NCBI GenBank assembly: GCA_029776255.1
Contig: JAKOTN010000045.1
Span: 1 to 58,302, forward strand
Direction of reading: 5' to 3'
Length of the DNA: 58,302 bases
Source of the DNA: Pseudomonadota bacterium
GTDB taxonomy: Bacteria > Pseudomonadota > Gammaproteobacteria > Burkholderiales > Rhodocyclaceae
Shown here: positions 20,061-29,285 of the stretch, piece after piece
How positions within the stretch are numbered: the stretch's first letter is position 1
Layout of the letters: every line of letters starts with the position of its first letter
The notes under the pieces: generated by a model
Database searches by the model: none
What the model was told of the DNA's origin: nothing
The model's input: the letters and a program-made list of their open reading frames with translations, nothing else
Program-made: the position numbers and the translations under genes

Positions 20061-20657
20061 CTATTTACGCATCGCTTTTTCGGAGGGCGTCAATGCATCG
20101 ATGAAGCCCTGGCGGCTGAAAATGCGCTCACCATATTTCATCAACGGCGCCGCCGTTCTGGGTAACTCGATTCCATAATGATCAAGTCGCCAAAGCAATG
20201 GGGCGATGGCAACGTCGAGCATGGAAAAGTCCTCGCCCAACATGTGCTTTTGTTTGACGAACACCGGCGCCATTTCGGTAAGGCGGTCGCGAATCTGCTG
20301 CCGCGACCGGTCGGCGTTCTTGCTGTTCTTTTCGAGCGGCTCGATATAGGAAAAAACTTCGCGCTCCATGGTGATCAGAAGCTGCCGCGCGCGCGCGCGC
20401 ATGATCGGGTCGGCGGGCATCAGCTGCGGGTGTGGAAAACGTTCGTCGATATACTCGTTGATGATGTTCGGCTCATACAGGATGAGGTCGCGCTCGACGA
20501 GCACGGGAACACGCCCGTAGGGATTGACAATGGCGATATCCTCGGCCTTGGCGAAAAGGTCGACATCGATCACCTGAAAATCCATCCCTTTTTCATACAG
20601 GACGATGCGGCAGCGGTGGCTGAACGGGCAGGTAGTTCCCGAATAAAGATTCATCAT
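20061..20657 (-). CDS. sspA: Stringent starvation protein A (glutathione S-transferase fold)
   Basis: RNA polymerase-associated protein with a thioredoxin-like N-terminal domain (LYSGTTCPFSHRCRIVL) and an all-helical C-terminal GST domain. It is 198 residues. The conserved loop for RNA polymerase and sigma-70 contact region (NPYGRVPVLVERDLILYEP) is present. It lies directly after petC in the same direction, an order seen in many betaproteobacteria. The start is ATG 20657, with GAGGG 8 bases upstream; a second ATG follows immediately. Confidence 0.93.
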   Translation of the reverse strand: MMNLYSGTTCPFSHRCRIVLYEKGMDFQVIDVDLFAKAEDIAIVNPYGRVPVLVERDLILYEPNIINEYIDERFPHPQLMPADPIMRARARQLLITMEREVFSYIEPLEKNSKNADRSRQQIRDRLTEMAPVFVKQKHMLGEDFSMLDVAIAPLLWRLDHYGIELPRTAAPLMKYGERIFSRQGFIDALTPSEKAMRK

Positions 20658-20758
20658 GGTCAATACCCTCAAAAACGAATCGGCATCGCCAAGGCTACGA
20701 GCGTTTTGGCGCTCTCGCCGGCGATGCCGCGGCCTGAAACCCGGCGATTACGCGTCGC

Positions 20759-21478
20759 TTACTTGACGTCTTTCCAAAACCGCTTCTTCATTGGATAGGC
20801 AACACAGAAGAGGACGGCCAGAAAACCCAACACACCGAAACCGAGTTGCTTGCGGAAGCCAGCACCCGGTTCGCCCGCCCAAACCAGGAAGCCCACCAAA
20901 TCAGCCACCTGTTTATTGTACTCTTCGGCAGACAGCTTGCCCGGCACGGACAGCTCCAGTTTGTGCTCCTTGTTCAAGATTTGCTGACCCTGCAACTCCC
21001 ACAAGACATGCGGCATGCCAACATTTTCGAAAACGGTGTTGTTCCAACCAGTGGGACGTTTCTGGTCGCGATAGAACGAGCGCAGATACGTATATAACCA
21101 GTCAGCACCGCTTGCCTCCTCCGACGCACGCGAGCGCGCAATCAAGGACAGGTCGGGCGGTGCGGCACCGAACCACAGCTTTTGCTCAGCGGGTTGAGCG
21201 GCCACGCGCATCTGTTCACCGATCTTTTCGGCGGTAAACATCAGATTGTCTTTGACTTGCTGTTCGGTCAGCCCAAGTTCAGTTAGGCGGTTATAGCGAA
21301 CATAGCTAAGGCCATGACAGTTCATGCAGTAATTGACGAAAGTCTTGGCGCCGCTTTGCAACGCCGCTTTGTCACCCTGCACGTCAGGCGCCTTGTCGAG
21401 ATGAATCCCGGCGCCACTTGCCAGAGCCACAGCCGGAGCGAAGAGCAATGCCGTAAGCAATTTTTTCATTTTGTGCAT
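20759..21478 (-). CDS. petC: Ubiquinol-cytochrome c reductase, cytochrome c1 subunit
   Basis: The c1 subunit of the bc1 complex, which passes electrons from the Rieske protein to soluble cytochrome c. A signal peptide covers residues 1-20. The heme c site CMNCH is at 51-55, and the axial Met region follows near VGMPHVL. One C-terminal transmembrane helix (about 213-231, FGVLGFLAVLFCVAYPM) anchors it with a basic tail. It is 239 residues and the last gene of petABC, 5 bases after petB. Confidence 0.95.
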   Translation of the reverse strand: MHKMKKLLTALLFAPAVALASGAGIHLDKAPDVQGDKAALQSGAKTFVNYCMNCHGLSYVRYNRLTELGLTEQQVKDNLMFTAEKIGEQMRVAAQPAEQKLWFGAAPPDLSLIARSRASEEASGADWLYTYLRSFYRDQKRPTGWNNTVFENVGMPHVLWELQGQQILNKEHKLELSVPGKLSAEEYNKQVADLVGFLVWAGEPGAGFRKQLGFGVLGFLAVLFCVAYPMKKRFWKDVK

Positions 21479-21482
21479 TCCT

Positions 21483-22802
21483 TTACATCGTCACACGGTC
21501 GGGTTCCGGCTTGTACTTGTCTATCTTCGACCACCACGGCATGGTCAGGAAGAAAAGAAAGTAAAAAGCGCTGAGAACCTGGGCTACCGGAGCACTCGGA
21601 ATGACGCCAAAGAAAGCATAGGAAGGCGGTTGCGTGCCAAGGAAACCAAGAATGGCGAAGGCGATCACGAAGAGCGTCAGCAAGGTCTTGAAAATCGGGC
21701 CACGATAACGGATCGATTTGACCGGGCTGCGATCCAGCCACGGTAGGAATGCCAGGATGACCACACCGGCCCCCATCGCCACGACGCCCCAGAACTTGGC
21801 GTCGATACCGAACAGCGGCCAAACCATGGCGCGCAGCAAGGAGTAATACGGCGTGAAATACCACACCGGCGCGATATGCGGCGGTGTCTTCAACGGATCG
21901 GCCGGAATGAAGTTGTTGTATTCGAGGAAGTAGCCGCCACCTTCGGGTGCGAAGAAGACGATGATCGAAAACACCATCAGGAACACCACCACACCGACGA
22001 TGTCCTTCACCGAGTAATACGGGTGGAAAGGAATGCCATCCAGCGGGATGCCATTGGCGTCCTTCTTCTTCTTGATCTCGACGCCGTCAGGGTTGTTCGA
22101 TCCGACTTCGTGCAATGCCAGAATGTGCGCGGCGACCAGACCGAGCAACACCAACGGCACGGCAATGACGTGGAAGGAGAAAAAGCGATTGAGCGTGGCA
22201 TCGCCGACGACGAAATCGCCGCGGATCCAGATTGACAAGGGCTCGCCGACCAACGGAATGGCGGAGAACAGATTGACGATCACCTGTGCGCCCCAGAAGG
22301 ACATCTGTCCCCAGGGCAAGAGATAACCCATGAAAGCCTCGGCCATCAGGCACAGAAAGATCAGGCAACCGAAAATCCAGATCAGTTCGCGTGGCTGGCG
22401 ATACGAGCCGTACAGCAAACCGCGAAACATGTGCAGGTAGACGACGATGAAAAACGCGGAGGCGCCGGTCGAATGCATGTAACGAATCAACCATCCCCAA
22501 GAGACATCGCGCATGATGTACTCGACGCTGGCGAAAGCCACCGGGATACCATTGGCGTTCAAGGAAGCATCCGGCTTGTAGTGCATGACCAAGAAAATGC
22601 CGGTGACAATCTGGATGACCAGCACCAGCATGGCCAACGAACCGAAAAAGTACCAAAAGTTGAAGTTCTTCGGAGCGTAGTATTCGGACAGGTGGCCGCG
22701 CCACATCGAGGTCGCCGGGAAACGGGCGTCAAACCACTCGAGCAGATTGCCTTGCAGGGAACCGTCCGACTTGTACTTTTCGAAACTGGTATTCGACGCC
22801 AT
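21483..22802 (-). CDS. petB: Ubiquinol-cytochrome c reductase, cytochrome b subunit
   Basis: Polytopic core of the bc1 complex with two b hemes and quinol sites. The 439-residue protein carries the heme-binding histidines in the second and fourth helices (RYMHSTGASAFFIVVYLHMFRGLLYGSY and FFSFHVIAVPLVLLGLVAAHILALH). The Qo-site motif appears as PEGGGY in place of the usual PEWY, so this site is atypical at the Trp position; the alignment should be checked because the surrounding text (FFAPEGGGYFLEYNNF) matches other betaproteobacterial proteins. It starts 3 bases after the petA stop, so translation is coupled. Confidence 0.94.
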   Translation of the reverse strand: MASNTSFEKYKSDGSLQGNLLEWFDARFPATSMWRGHLSEYYAPKNFNFWYFFGSLAMLVLVIQIVTGIFLVMHYKPDASLNANGIPVAFASVEYIMRDVSWGWLIRYMHSTGASAFFIVVYLHMFRGLLYGSYRQPRELIWIFGCLIFLCLMAEAFMGYLLPWGQMSFWGAQVIVNLFSAIPLVGEPLSIWIRGDFVVGDATLNRFFSFHVIAVPLVLLGLVAAHILALHEVGSNNPDGVEIKKKKDANGIPLDGIPFHPYYSVKDIVGVVVFLMVFSIIVFFAPEGGGYFLEYNNFIPADPLKTPPHIAPVWYFTPYYSLLRAMVWPLFGIDAKFWGVVAMGAGVVILAFLPWLDRSPVKSIRYRGPIFKTLLTLFVIAFAILGFLGTQPPSYAFFGVIPSAPVAQVLSAFYFLFFLTMPWWSKIDKYKPEPDRVTM

Positions 22803-22805
22803 TGC

Positions 22806-23399
22806 TTAAGCCCCCTTGTCTTCACCGATAAGAATGCGCGTATCCGACAAATATTTGTGCGGCGGCACCTCAAGATTGTCCGGCGCCGGCTTGTTCTTGA
22901 AGACACGACCCGCAAGATCGAAGGTCGAACCATGACAAGGACAAAGGAAACCGCCAAGCCACGCGCCGTCCATGCCTTCCTCGGCACCTTTCTTGAATTT
23001 CGACGATGGCGAACAACCCAGGTGAGTGCAAATGCCGACGGCCACCATGATCGCCGGCTTGATCGAGCGCGTCTCATTCTGGCAATAGCTTGGCTGCATT
23101 TTCTTTTCGGACTTCGGGTCAGCCACCGCATCGGCGAGTTTGGTCAGCGAATCGAGCATCTCCTTGCTGCGATTGATGATCCAGACCGGCTTGCCTCGCC
23201 ACTCGACGGTCATCATCTGACCCGGCTCCAGATTGCCAATCTCGACTTCGACCGGTGCTCCAGCCGCCTTGGCCCGCTCGGACGGCAGCATGCTGGAGAC
23301 GAACGGAACGAGCGCCGCCAAGGCTCCCACCCCGCCCACTGCAGCGGTCGCGACGACCAGTCGCCGCCTTCCGCAGTCCACTTTGCACTCATTGCTCAT
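22806..23399 (-). CDS. petA: Ubiquinol-cytochrome c reductase, Rieske iron-sulfur subunit
   Basis: The [2Fe-2S] subunit of the bc1 complex. It is 197 residues with a Tat-like N-terminus (GRRRLVVATAAVGGVGALAA) that also serves as membrane anchor. The cluster ligands are seen in CTHLGC (124-129) and CPCHGS (153-158). The start ATG 23399 gives the usual MSNE-type N-terminus. A TATAAT hexamer lies on the minus strand at 23451-23456, about 50 bases upstream, and is a likely -10 box for petABC-sspAB, although no good -35 pairs with it. Confidence 0.96.
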   Translation of the reverse strand: MSNECKVDCGRRRLVVATAAVGGVGALAALVPFVSSMLPSERAKAAGAPVEVEIGNLEPGQMMTVEWRGKPVWIINRSKEMLDSLTKLADAVADPKSEKKMQPSYCQNETRSIKPAIMVAVGICTHLGCSPSSKFKKGAEEGMDGAWLGGFLCPCHGSTFDLAGRVFKNKPAPDNLEVPPHKYLSDTRILIGEDKGA

Positions 23400-23499
23400 A
23401 GCGCTGATCCCTAGGACGTAATGAAAAGTTGGTACGAACAAAACCGGGGCATTATACGTCAATCTCATTGGGAAATGAGGCCGAAAAGCTCGCAAGACC

Positions 23500-24102
23500 T
23501 TACTCCGCAAGTGGTCGACGTTCACGCAGGGCTTGTGCCAAGGTTCCAGCATCGACATACTCGAGTTCACCGCCCACAGGTACGCCACGAGCGATTCGAG
23601 AGACCGTGACGCCATGATTTTTAAGCATTTCAGAAAGGTAGTGCGCGGTTGCTTCTCCTTCGTTGGTGTAGTTGGTGGCGACTATCACCTCCTGGACCAC
23701 CCCGTCGCACGCGCGCGCCAAAAGCCGGTCCAGACGCAGTTCGCGCGGGCCGATGCCATCCAGCGGCGACACCCGGCCCATCAGGACGTAATACAAGCCC
23801 GAATAGGCATGCGTCTGCTCCATCATATTCATATCCACCGGCGTTTCCACCACGCAGAGCAGACGCGCATCGCGCTTTCCCGACTCGCAGCGCCCGCAGA
23901 TTTCCGTTTCGGAGAAGGTGTTGCACAACCGACAATGCCGCAGAGCCTCCAGGGCGAGCAGCAAACCGTCGGCGAGGCGCCGAGCGCCGGAGCGGTCGTG
24001 CTGCATCAGATGATAAGCCATGCGTTGAGCAGACTTCGGACCGACCCCCGGCAAACATCGCAAAGCCTCGATCAAGGCCTCGAGACTTGACGGGGCGACC
24101 AT
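23500..24102 (-). CDS. recR: Recombination mediator protein RecR
   Basis: Works with RecF and RecO to load RecA at gaps. The 200-residue protein has the N-terminal helix-hairpin-helix ([27 protein letters not shown]), the C4 zinc finger ([16 protein letters not shown]) at about 55-70, and the Toprim domain ([16 protein letters not shown] and [11 protein letters not shown]). The ATG at 24102 overlaps the ybaB stop by one base (TGATG), so the pair is cotranslated. The dnaX-ybaB-recR order is widely conserved. Confidence 0.96.
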   Translation of the reverse strand: MVAPSSLEALIEALRCLPGVGPKSAQRMAYHLMQHDRSGARRLADGLLLALEALRHCRLCNTFSETEICGRCESGKRDARLLCVVETPVDMNMMEQTHAYSGLYYVLMGRVSPLDGIGPRELRLDRLLARACDGVVQEVIVATNYTNEGEATAHYLSEMLKNHGVTVSRIARGVPVGGELEYVDAGTLAQALRERRPLAE

Positions 24103-24425
24103 CAAAACGGCAATTTGAATCCGGGTGGCAAATTGAGACCGGCGGAAAAACCGGCCATGCGCTCCTGAGACGCCTCCTCGGCACGTCGAATACCGTCGTT
24201 GAGCGCGGCGGCGACCAAATCCTCAAGCATCTCGCGATCGTCCATCACCGAGGGATCGATGGCTACGCGGCGGACATGGTGCGCACAGGTCATCAACACC
24301 TTGACCATTCCCGCACCGGACTGCCCCTCGACCTCAAGTTGCGCGAGCTCATCCTGCGCCTTTTTCATGTTTTCCTGCATCAACTGGGCCTGTTTCATCA
24401 GGCCGGCGATTCCGCCTTTCATCAT
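24102..24425 (-). CDS. ybaB: Nucleoid-associated protein, YbaB/EbfC family
   Basis: A 107-residue DNA-binding protein that forms tweezer-like dimers. The family features are the Met/Gln-rich N-terminal helix ([20 protein letters not shown]), the beta core ([21 protein letters not shown]), and the C-terminal helical part ending in [12 protein letters not shown]. It is placed between dnaX (20 bases upstream) and recR, all transcribed leftward. Confidence 0.95.
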   Translation of the reverse strand: MMKGGIAGLMKQAQLMQENMKKAQDELAQLEVEGQSGAGMVKVLMTCAHHVRRVAIDPSVMDDREMLEDLVAAALNDGIRRAEEASQERMAGFSAGLNLPPGFKLPF

Positions 24426-24445
24426 CTTGCGTGCCTCGATTGGAG

Positions 24446-26158
24446 TTAAACGGGTTGAATGGAAGATTCGATCAGCGTGGCGTCGAATATCTCGATGACT
24501 TCGCGCACGAAACTGTCCTTCTCGACCGAAGCGACAGCCTGATCCATACGCGCCTGCCGATCGCGCCGCATGGCGGCGGCAGGGGTATCGCCGGCAGCTG
24601 CGTCGAGTTCGATCGCCAGCGACACGGGCTTGCGGAAATAGTCCGTCAGCGCCTGCTGCAATTTGTCTTGCGCGGCCTTGATCAGCAAAGGGCGATGCAC
24701 GGGCGAAAGACGCAATACGAAACGCCCTTCGCCCCGGTCGTCCGCCGACCGATCACGCAGCGCACAGTGCTGCCCCAATTCGCGCGCCATGCCGGTAAGC
24801 TTGAGCTCCGACAGGATGGTGTGCCAATCGCTGGCCACGGTTTCGTTTCGCGACGACAGGGAAACCGTCGCGATGCTGCCCGGAGCAAGCGCCACCGACT
24901 GCTGCGACGCGTCAACACCCGCTACCGGCTTCCTCTCTGCTGCCCGCGCGGGTGTTGCCGCCCTTTCCCCCATCGGCGTCGCGGGCAAGCGGACGCCATC
25001 CGCTTTCGGCGGCACGCCCCGCGTTTCCCGCACTCCCGTGCCCACTCCCACGGCGTTCGCACGCGAATCGTCGTCTAGTGGGCGGAATGCGTGCAGGCGC
25101 AACAAGGTCATGACGAAGCCCGCTTGTTCGTCGGGGGCCAACGGCAATTCCTTGCGCCCGTGCACGGCAATTTGATACGCGAGTTGCACGAATTCGGGAT
25201 CGAACCGATCCGCGAGCGCCAGCAGTCGCTCGCGTTCCGGCGTATCGTCGGCGATCGATTGCGGCGCCAACTGGGCAATCTGGAGACGGGTCAACAAGCT
25301 GGCCATTTCCTGCAGAGCCGCGTCAAAAGACAGACTTCTCGCCGTCATTGCGTCGGCCACCCGCAACAAAGCCTCCGCGTCGCCAGCCAGCAGGGCATCG
25401 ACGATGGTAAACAAGTGGTCAAGATCGACCGCGCCCAACATCTCGCGCACCTGCGCCTCTTCAACGCGACCCGCCCCGTGCGCAATGGCCTGGTCGAGCA
25501 GCGATAACGCGTCGCGCATGCTGCCGGCCGCCGAACGGGCCAGCAGATTCAAGGCCCCGAGATCCGCGCCGATGGCCTCGACATCGAGAATATGTTTGAG
25601 GTGAGCGGCAATCAACGGCGGCGTCATCTGTTTGAGATTGAACTGCAGACAACGTGACAACACGGTCACCGGAATTTTCTGCGGATCGGTGGTCGCCAAA
25701 ATGAATTTGACGTGCGCCGGCGGCTCCTCGAGAGTTTTCAGCATCGCATTGAAGGCCGACGTGGACAGCATGTGCACTTCATCGATGACGTAGACTTTGA
25801 AACGTCCGCGGGTCGGCGCGTAAACTGCGTTTTCAAGCAGTTGCCGCATTTCATCGACCCGGGTATTGGTCGCCGCGTCCACTTCCAGAAGATCGACGAA
25901 GCGTCCAGCGTCAATCTCTCCACAAGCCGCACAGGCGCCGCATGGCGTGGCGCTGACACCGGTTTCGCAGTTCAAGGCCTTCGCAAGGATGCGCGCCAAG
26001 GTCGTTTTTCCGACACCTCGCGTACCGGTCAGGAGATAGGCGTGGTGCAAGCGCCCCTCGGTCAACGCATGCGTCAGAGCCCGAACCACATGCTCTTGCC
26101 CAACCAGGCTGGCGAACGTTCGCGGGCGCCATTTGCGCGCCAGAACTTGGTAACTCAT
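24446..26158 (-). CDS. dnaX: DNA polymerase III tau/gamma subunit
   Basis: Clamp-loader ATPase of 570 residues. It carries Walker [20 protein letters not shown] (about 45-63), a zinc module ([13 protein letters not shown]), Walker [10 protein letters not shown] and sensor 1 [16 protein letters not shown]. Domain III follows, then a Pro/Ala-rich linker and the tau-specific C-terminal region that contacts the polymerase core. I saw no A-rich slippery heptamer for gamma production, but this was checked only by eye. The gene is the first of dnaX-ybaB-recR and lies downstream of the 4.5S RNA gene on the same strand. Confidence 0.96.
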   Translation of the reverse strand: MSYQVLARKWRPRTFASLVGQEHVVRALTHALTEGRLHHAYLLTGTRGVGKTTLARILAKALNCETGVSATPCGACAACGEIDAGRFVDLLEVDAATNTRVDEMRQLLENAVYAPTRGRFKVYVIDEVHMLSTSAFNAMLKTLEEPPAHVKFILATTDPQKIPVTVLSRCLQFNLKQMTPPLIAAHLKHILDVEAIGADLGALNLLARSAAGSMRDALSLLDQAIAHGAGRVEEAQVREMLGAVDLDHLFTIVDALLAGDAEALLRVADAMTARSLSFDAALQEMASLLTRLQIAQLAPQSIADDTPERERLLALADRFDPEFVQLAYQIAVHGRKELPLAPDEQAGFVMTLLRLHAFRPLDDDSRANAVGVGTGVRETRGVPPKADGVRLPATPMGERAATPARAAERKPVAGVDASQQSVALAPGSIATVSLSSRNETVASDWHTILSELKLTGMARELGQHCALRDRSADDRGEGRFVLRLSPVHRPLLIKAAQDKLQQALTDYFRKPVSLAIELDAAAGDTPAAAMRRDRQARMDQAVASVEKDSFVREVIEIFDATLIESSIQPV

Positions 26159-26281
26159 GGGCGGATTCTAGCAGATGGGATTGGCGGACCCGCCGGAGAT
26201 TTTCCCTGGGCAAATCGGCAGCGTTCATCGCCAATGCACGGAAAACGCAACCGGAAAACCCCGAAAAGGGTGATGAAGGGT

Positions 26282-26377
26282 GGCGAGCCTTACCCCCGGC
26301 ACTCACATCAGACGGCTGTGGCTGCTTCCTTCCGGACCTGACCAGGTTCACCATCCTGCGATGCGGGGAGACCCGCC
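26282..26377 (-). ncRNA. ffs: 4.5S RNA of the signal recognition particle
   Basis: Read on the minus strand, this segment contains the highly conserved SRP core: GGTCAGGTCCGGAAGGAAGC, including the GGAA tetraloop and both internal loops that bind Ffh. The ends pair (GGCGGGTC with GGCTCGCC, allowing wobble), giving a hairpin RNA of about 96 bases. A TAGGAT hexamer at 26385-26390 sits exactly where a -10 box would put the start at 26378. A short GC stem followed by TTTT near 26262-26272 may terminate it. The exact ends are approximate. Confidence 0.93.
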
Positions 26378-26589
26378 GGCAGCAATCCTAACACATCATC
26401 GGTGACCCGGAGGAATTTGCCTGACACAGCGTACCGAGGTCGCAAACGAGAACCTCGCCGTCGCGCCGCACCGGAATTCAGGTAAGAGGAGTCCGGCGCG
26501 AGCACTCGCCCTACAATCGCAAATAACTCTAAATCAAGCACGGAATCGACTAATCTATGACAATCACCAACGTGTTTTTGGGGGAGACA

Positions 26590-28695
26590 ATGGGGATATG
26601 TGCGCGCAAATGCGGTTGGGCACCGTGGGTGTTTTTGGGATTGGCATCGGCTGTCGCCATGCCGGCCGCACGGGCGGCGACCGACGACCCGTTCTTCGAT
26701 CTAGAACTCAAGGAAGTTCTCAATCTTGAGATCACGTCGGTATCGAAAAAACCCCAGACAGTGTCACAAGCGGCCGCCGCAGTGTTCGTGATCACTGCCG
26801 ACGACATCCGCCGCTCGGGTGCGACCGCCCTGCCGGACGTACTGCGCATGGCCCCGGGCATCCATGTCGGGCAAATCAGCGCGAACAGTTGGGCGGTCAG
26901 TTCCCGCGGCCCGAGCGGGCGGTTCACCAATAAGCTCCTGGTGCTGATGGACGGTCGCAGCGTCTATACGCCAATGTTTTCGGGCGTTTTCTGGGATGTG
27001 CAGGATACCGTGCTGGCCGATATCGAGCGTATCGAAATCATCCGCGGACCGGGCGCATCGCTGTGGGGCGCCAATGCGGTCGACGGGGTGATCAACATCA
27101 TCAGCAAATCGGCGGCGGCAACGCAAGGTGGCATGCTGACGGCGGGCGCGGGTAACGAAGAACGCGGTTTCGGCTCGCTTCGCTATGGCGGAAAAGTTGG
27201 CGACGTCGGTTACTGGCGCGCCTACGCCAAAGGCTTCGACCGCGATGGATCGCTCCTTGCAACCGACCATGCCGCCGGTAACGACAATTGGCGGCAACAG
27301 CGCGCGGGGTTTCGTACCGACCTCGCGCCGAGTGGAATCGATTCGGTGACTTTCCAGGGCGATGTATACGCCGGACGCTCCGGGGAGAACAGTCAACTGA
27401 ATTTCTTGACGCCGCCCTTTAACGCGATTGTCGGCACCTCCCAAAAAGTATCGGGCGGCAACATGCTTGGACGCTGGCAGCGGGAAGTCTCGGCCAGCGA
27501 TTCCTTTACCTTGCAGTCTTACATCGATCATACCGAGCGCGACTGGCCGGCGCATCTGAACGAAAAACGCACCACTTTCGATCTGGATTTCCAGTATCGG
27601 ACGCGCCGTTTCCAGAACCACGACCTGGTTTTCGGCGTCGGCTATCGCACGAGCCATGACATGACGAAAGCCTCCTACACCGGCGTTCCGGCGAACGCCT
27701 TACAATTCGCGACCTTGCATCCGGGGTCGGCGAGCCGAAAACTGCTCAGTGCTTTCGTACAGGACGACGTGACCCTGCTGCCCGAGAAATTGACTCTGAC
27801 GCTGGGCACCAAATTTGAACACAACGACTATACCGGCCTGGAAATACAACCCAACGCTCGTTTGCTGTGGACCCCGGTCGCCGACACCACGCTCTGGGGT
27901 TCGATTGCCCGCGCGGTGCGCACGCCAAGCCGCGTCGATCGCGGCGGCGCAGCCAATCAAGCCGTTTTCCCGCCCGCCTCGGAAAACAATCCGCTGCCGC
28001 TGCCGATCCTGGTTCAAGCCAAAGCGAATGTCGACTCGGAATCGGTCGTCGCTTATGAAATGGGCTGGAAACAACGCCTGACGCCAACCCTCAGCGTCGA
28101 CGCGGCCGTTTATTACAACAACTACGACAAACTGCGAACCGCGAAAATAAATACCACGCTCTGTCAGCCGGCCGGCATTCCGGTGTCGCTGGCGTGCTTC
28201 TTCCCGGTCCCCCAGTCTTACGTCCAGCAAATCGCATTCGCCGGCAACGATGCCAAGGCCAGCAGTCATGGCGTCGAATTGTCGGTCGACTGGCGCCCAC
28301 GATCCGATCTGCGCTTCCAGGCCTCCGCCTCCCAATTCACCATGCGCATGTCCGAAAAGGGAGAGGCGTTCGCGACCGATCTGAAAGGCAGCGTCCCGGA
28401 ATTTCGGGGTTCGCTGCGCATGGCCTGGAACCCCCGGCCTGACACCGATGTCGATTTGTGGCTGCGGCGAGTCGGGCATTTGCCGAATGTCGTTGAATCG
28501 AGTCGCCTGTCGGTTCCAGGCTATACGGAACTTGATCTACGCTTGGCGTGGCGACCGGTGAAAACCGTGGAATTGGCGATCATCGGACGCAATCTGCTGC
28601 ACAAACAACACCAAGAGTTCATCTCGGAGATTCTGGATATGCCGCCGATGTTGGTGCAGCGATCGATATTCGGGCAGGTCAACTGGAAATTCTGA
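26590..28695 (+). CDS. TonB-dependent outer-membrane receptor
   Basis: A 701-residue receptor. After a signal peptide (ending MPAARA), the short segment LEITSVSKKPQTVSQ resembles a TonB box region. The plug domain (about 45-165) contains DVLRMAPGIHVGQI, ISANSWAVSSRG and IERIEIIRGPGASLWGANAVDGVINI. The rest is a beta-barrel ending in a C-terminal aromatic (NWKF), the usual insertion signal. I chose ATG 26590, which has a strong GGGGGAG ribosome site 4-6 bases upstream, over an ATG at 26557. The next genes, a YfiR-type protein and a hybrid kinase, follow with 14- and 6-base gaps. This grouping suggests signalling rather than plain nutrient uptake; the ligand is unknown. Confidence 0.9.
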   Translation: MGICARKCGWAPWVFLGLASAVAMPAARAATDDPFFDLELKEVLNLEITSVSKKPQTVSQAAAAVFVITADDIRRSGATALPDVLRMAPGIHVGQISANSWAVSSRGPSGRFTNKLLVLMDGRSVYTPMFSGVFWDVQDTVLADIERIEIIRGPGASLWGANAVDGVINIISKSAAATQGGMLTAGAGNEERGFGSLRYGGKVGDVGYWRAYAKGFDRDGSLLATDHAAGNDNWRQQRAGFRTDLAPSGIDSVTFQGDVYAGRSGENSQLNFLTPPFNAIVGTSQKVSGGNMLGRWQREVSASDSFTLQSYIDHTERDWPAHLNEKRTTFDLDFQYRTRRFQNHDLVFGVGYRTSHDMTKASYTGVPANALQFATLHPGSASRKLLSAFVQDDVTLLPEKLTLTLGTKFEHNDYTGLEIQPNARLLWTPVADTTLWGSIARAVRTPSRVDRGGAANQAVFPPASENNPLPLPILVQAKANVDSESVVAYEMGWKQRLTPTLSVDAAVYYNNYDKLRTAKINTTLCQPAGIPVSLACFFPVPQSYVQQIAFAGNDAKASSHGVELSVDWRPRSDLRFQASASQFTMRMSEKGEAFATDLKGSVPEFRGSLRMAWNPRPDTDVDLWLRRVGHLPNVVESSRLSVPGYTELDLRLAWRPVKTVELAIIGRNLLHKQHQEFISEILDMPPMLVQRSIFGQVNWKF

Positions 28696-28709
28696 ACGAG
28701 TCGACCGCC

Positions 28710-29279
28710 ATGACCGGAGATTCAGGACTTTCCACACCGCCGCGCCTGTGGCTTTCCGTGCTCGTCATGCTCATTGGCATGATGTTGTCGCCCAAGGCGA
28801 CGATTGCGGAAACGGTCATTCAGCGCGAGGACCGGATCAAGGCGGCGCTGATTTTCAAGCTGGTCAAATTCGTCGAATGGCCCGCCACCGCCATGAACGG
28901 CAAGGACCCGATCCAGATTTGCGCCCTTGGCGACTCCAGAGTTGGCGAGGCGTTATCGGCGGTCGATGGCAAACCGACGCGGGACCGGCTGGCGCAGTTC
29001 CGCCGGATCGCCAGCCTCTCTCCCACCGAGTTCAAAGGGTGTCACGTTCTCTATGTTCCCAGCGCGGCACGAGAGCTCGGTGTAGGAGTACCATTCGCCT
29101 TGCGTGGGCGCAGCATCCTAACGGTCAGCGACGCGCCCGATTTCGCACGACGCGGCGGCATGGTCTGCCTGGGTCAAGGCGAGAACAAGCTGTCTTTCGA
29201 GATCAATCTGCGTAACACTCGTGAAGGTGGCCTGGAACCGGGAGCCCCACTACTGGAACTGGCAACGATTATCGAGTGA
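28710..29279 (+). CDS. YfiR family periplasmic protein
   Basis: A 189-residue protein with an N-terminal signal or anchor (about 14-33, LWLSVLVMLIGMMLSP). The YfiR/DUF4154 domain shows REDRIKAALIFKLVKFVEWP, ICALGDSRVGEAL, GCHVLYVPSAA, SILTVSDAPDFARRGGMVCL and KLSFEINLRNTREGGLEPGAPLLELA. In Pseudomonas YfiR restrains the diguanylate cyclase YfiN (TpbB). Here no cyclase is adjacent and the partner is probably the hybrid kinase that begins 6 bases downstream. The start is ATG 28710, 14 bases after the receptor gene. Confidence 0.85.
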   Translation: MTGDSGLSTPPRLWLSVLVMLIGMMLSPKATIAETVIQREDRIKAALIFKLVKFVEWPATAMNGKDPIQICALGDSRVGEALSAVDGKPTRDRLAQFRRIASLSPTEFKGCHVLYVPSAARELGVGVPFALRGRSILTVSDAPDFARRGGMVCLGQGENKLSFEINLRNTREGGLEPGAPLLELATIIE

Positions 29280-29285
29280 CTCCGC

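Noticed and set aside
22431-23414. A 327-codon plus-strand frame opposite petB/petA
   Set aside because: Antisense to two well-supported bc1 genes, without recognisable content.
24446-26158. Programmed frameshift in dnaX producing gamma
   Set aside because: No A-rich slippery heptamer with a downstream stem was seen by eye.
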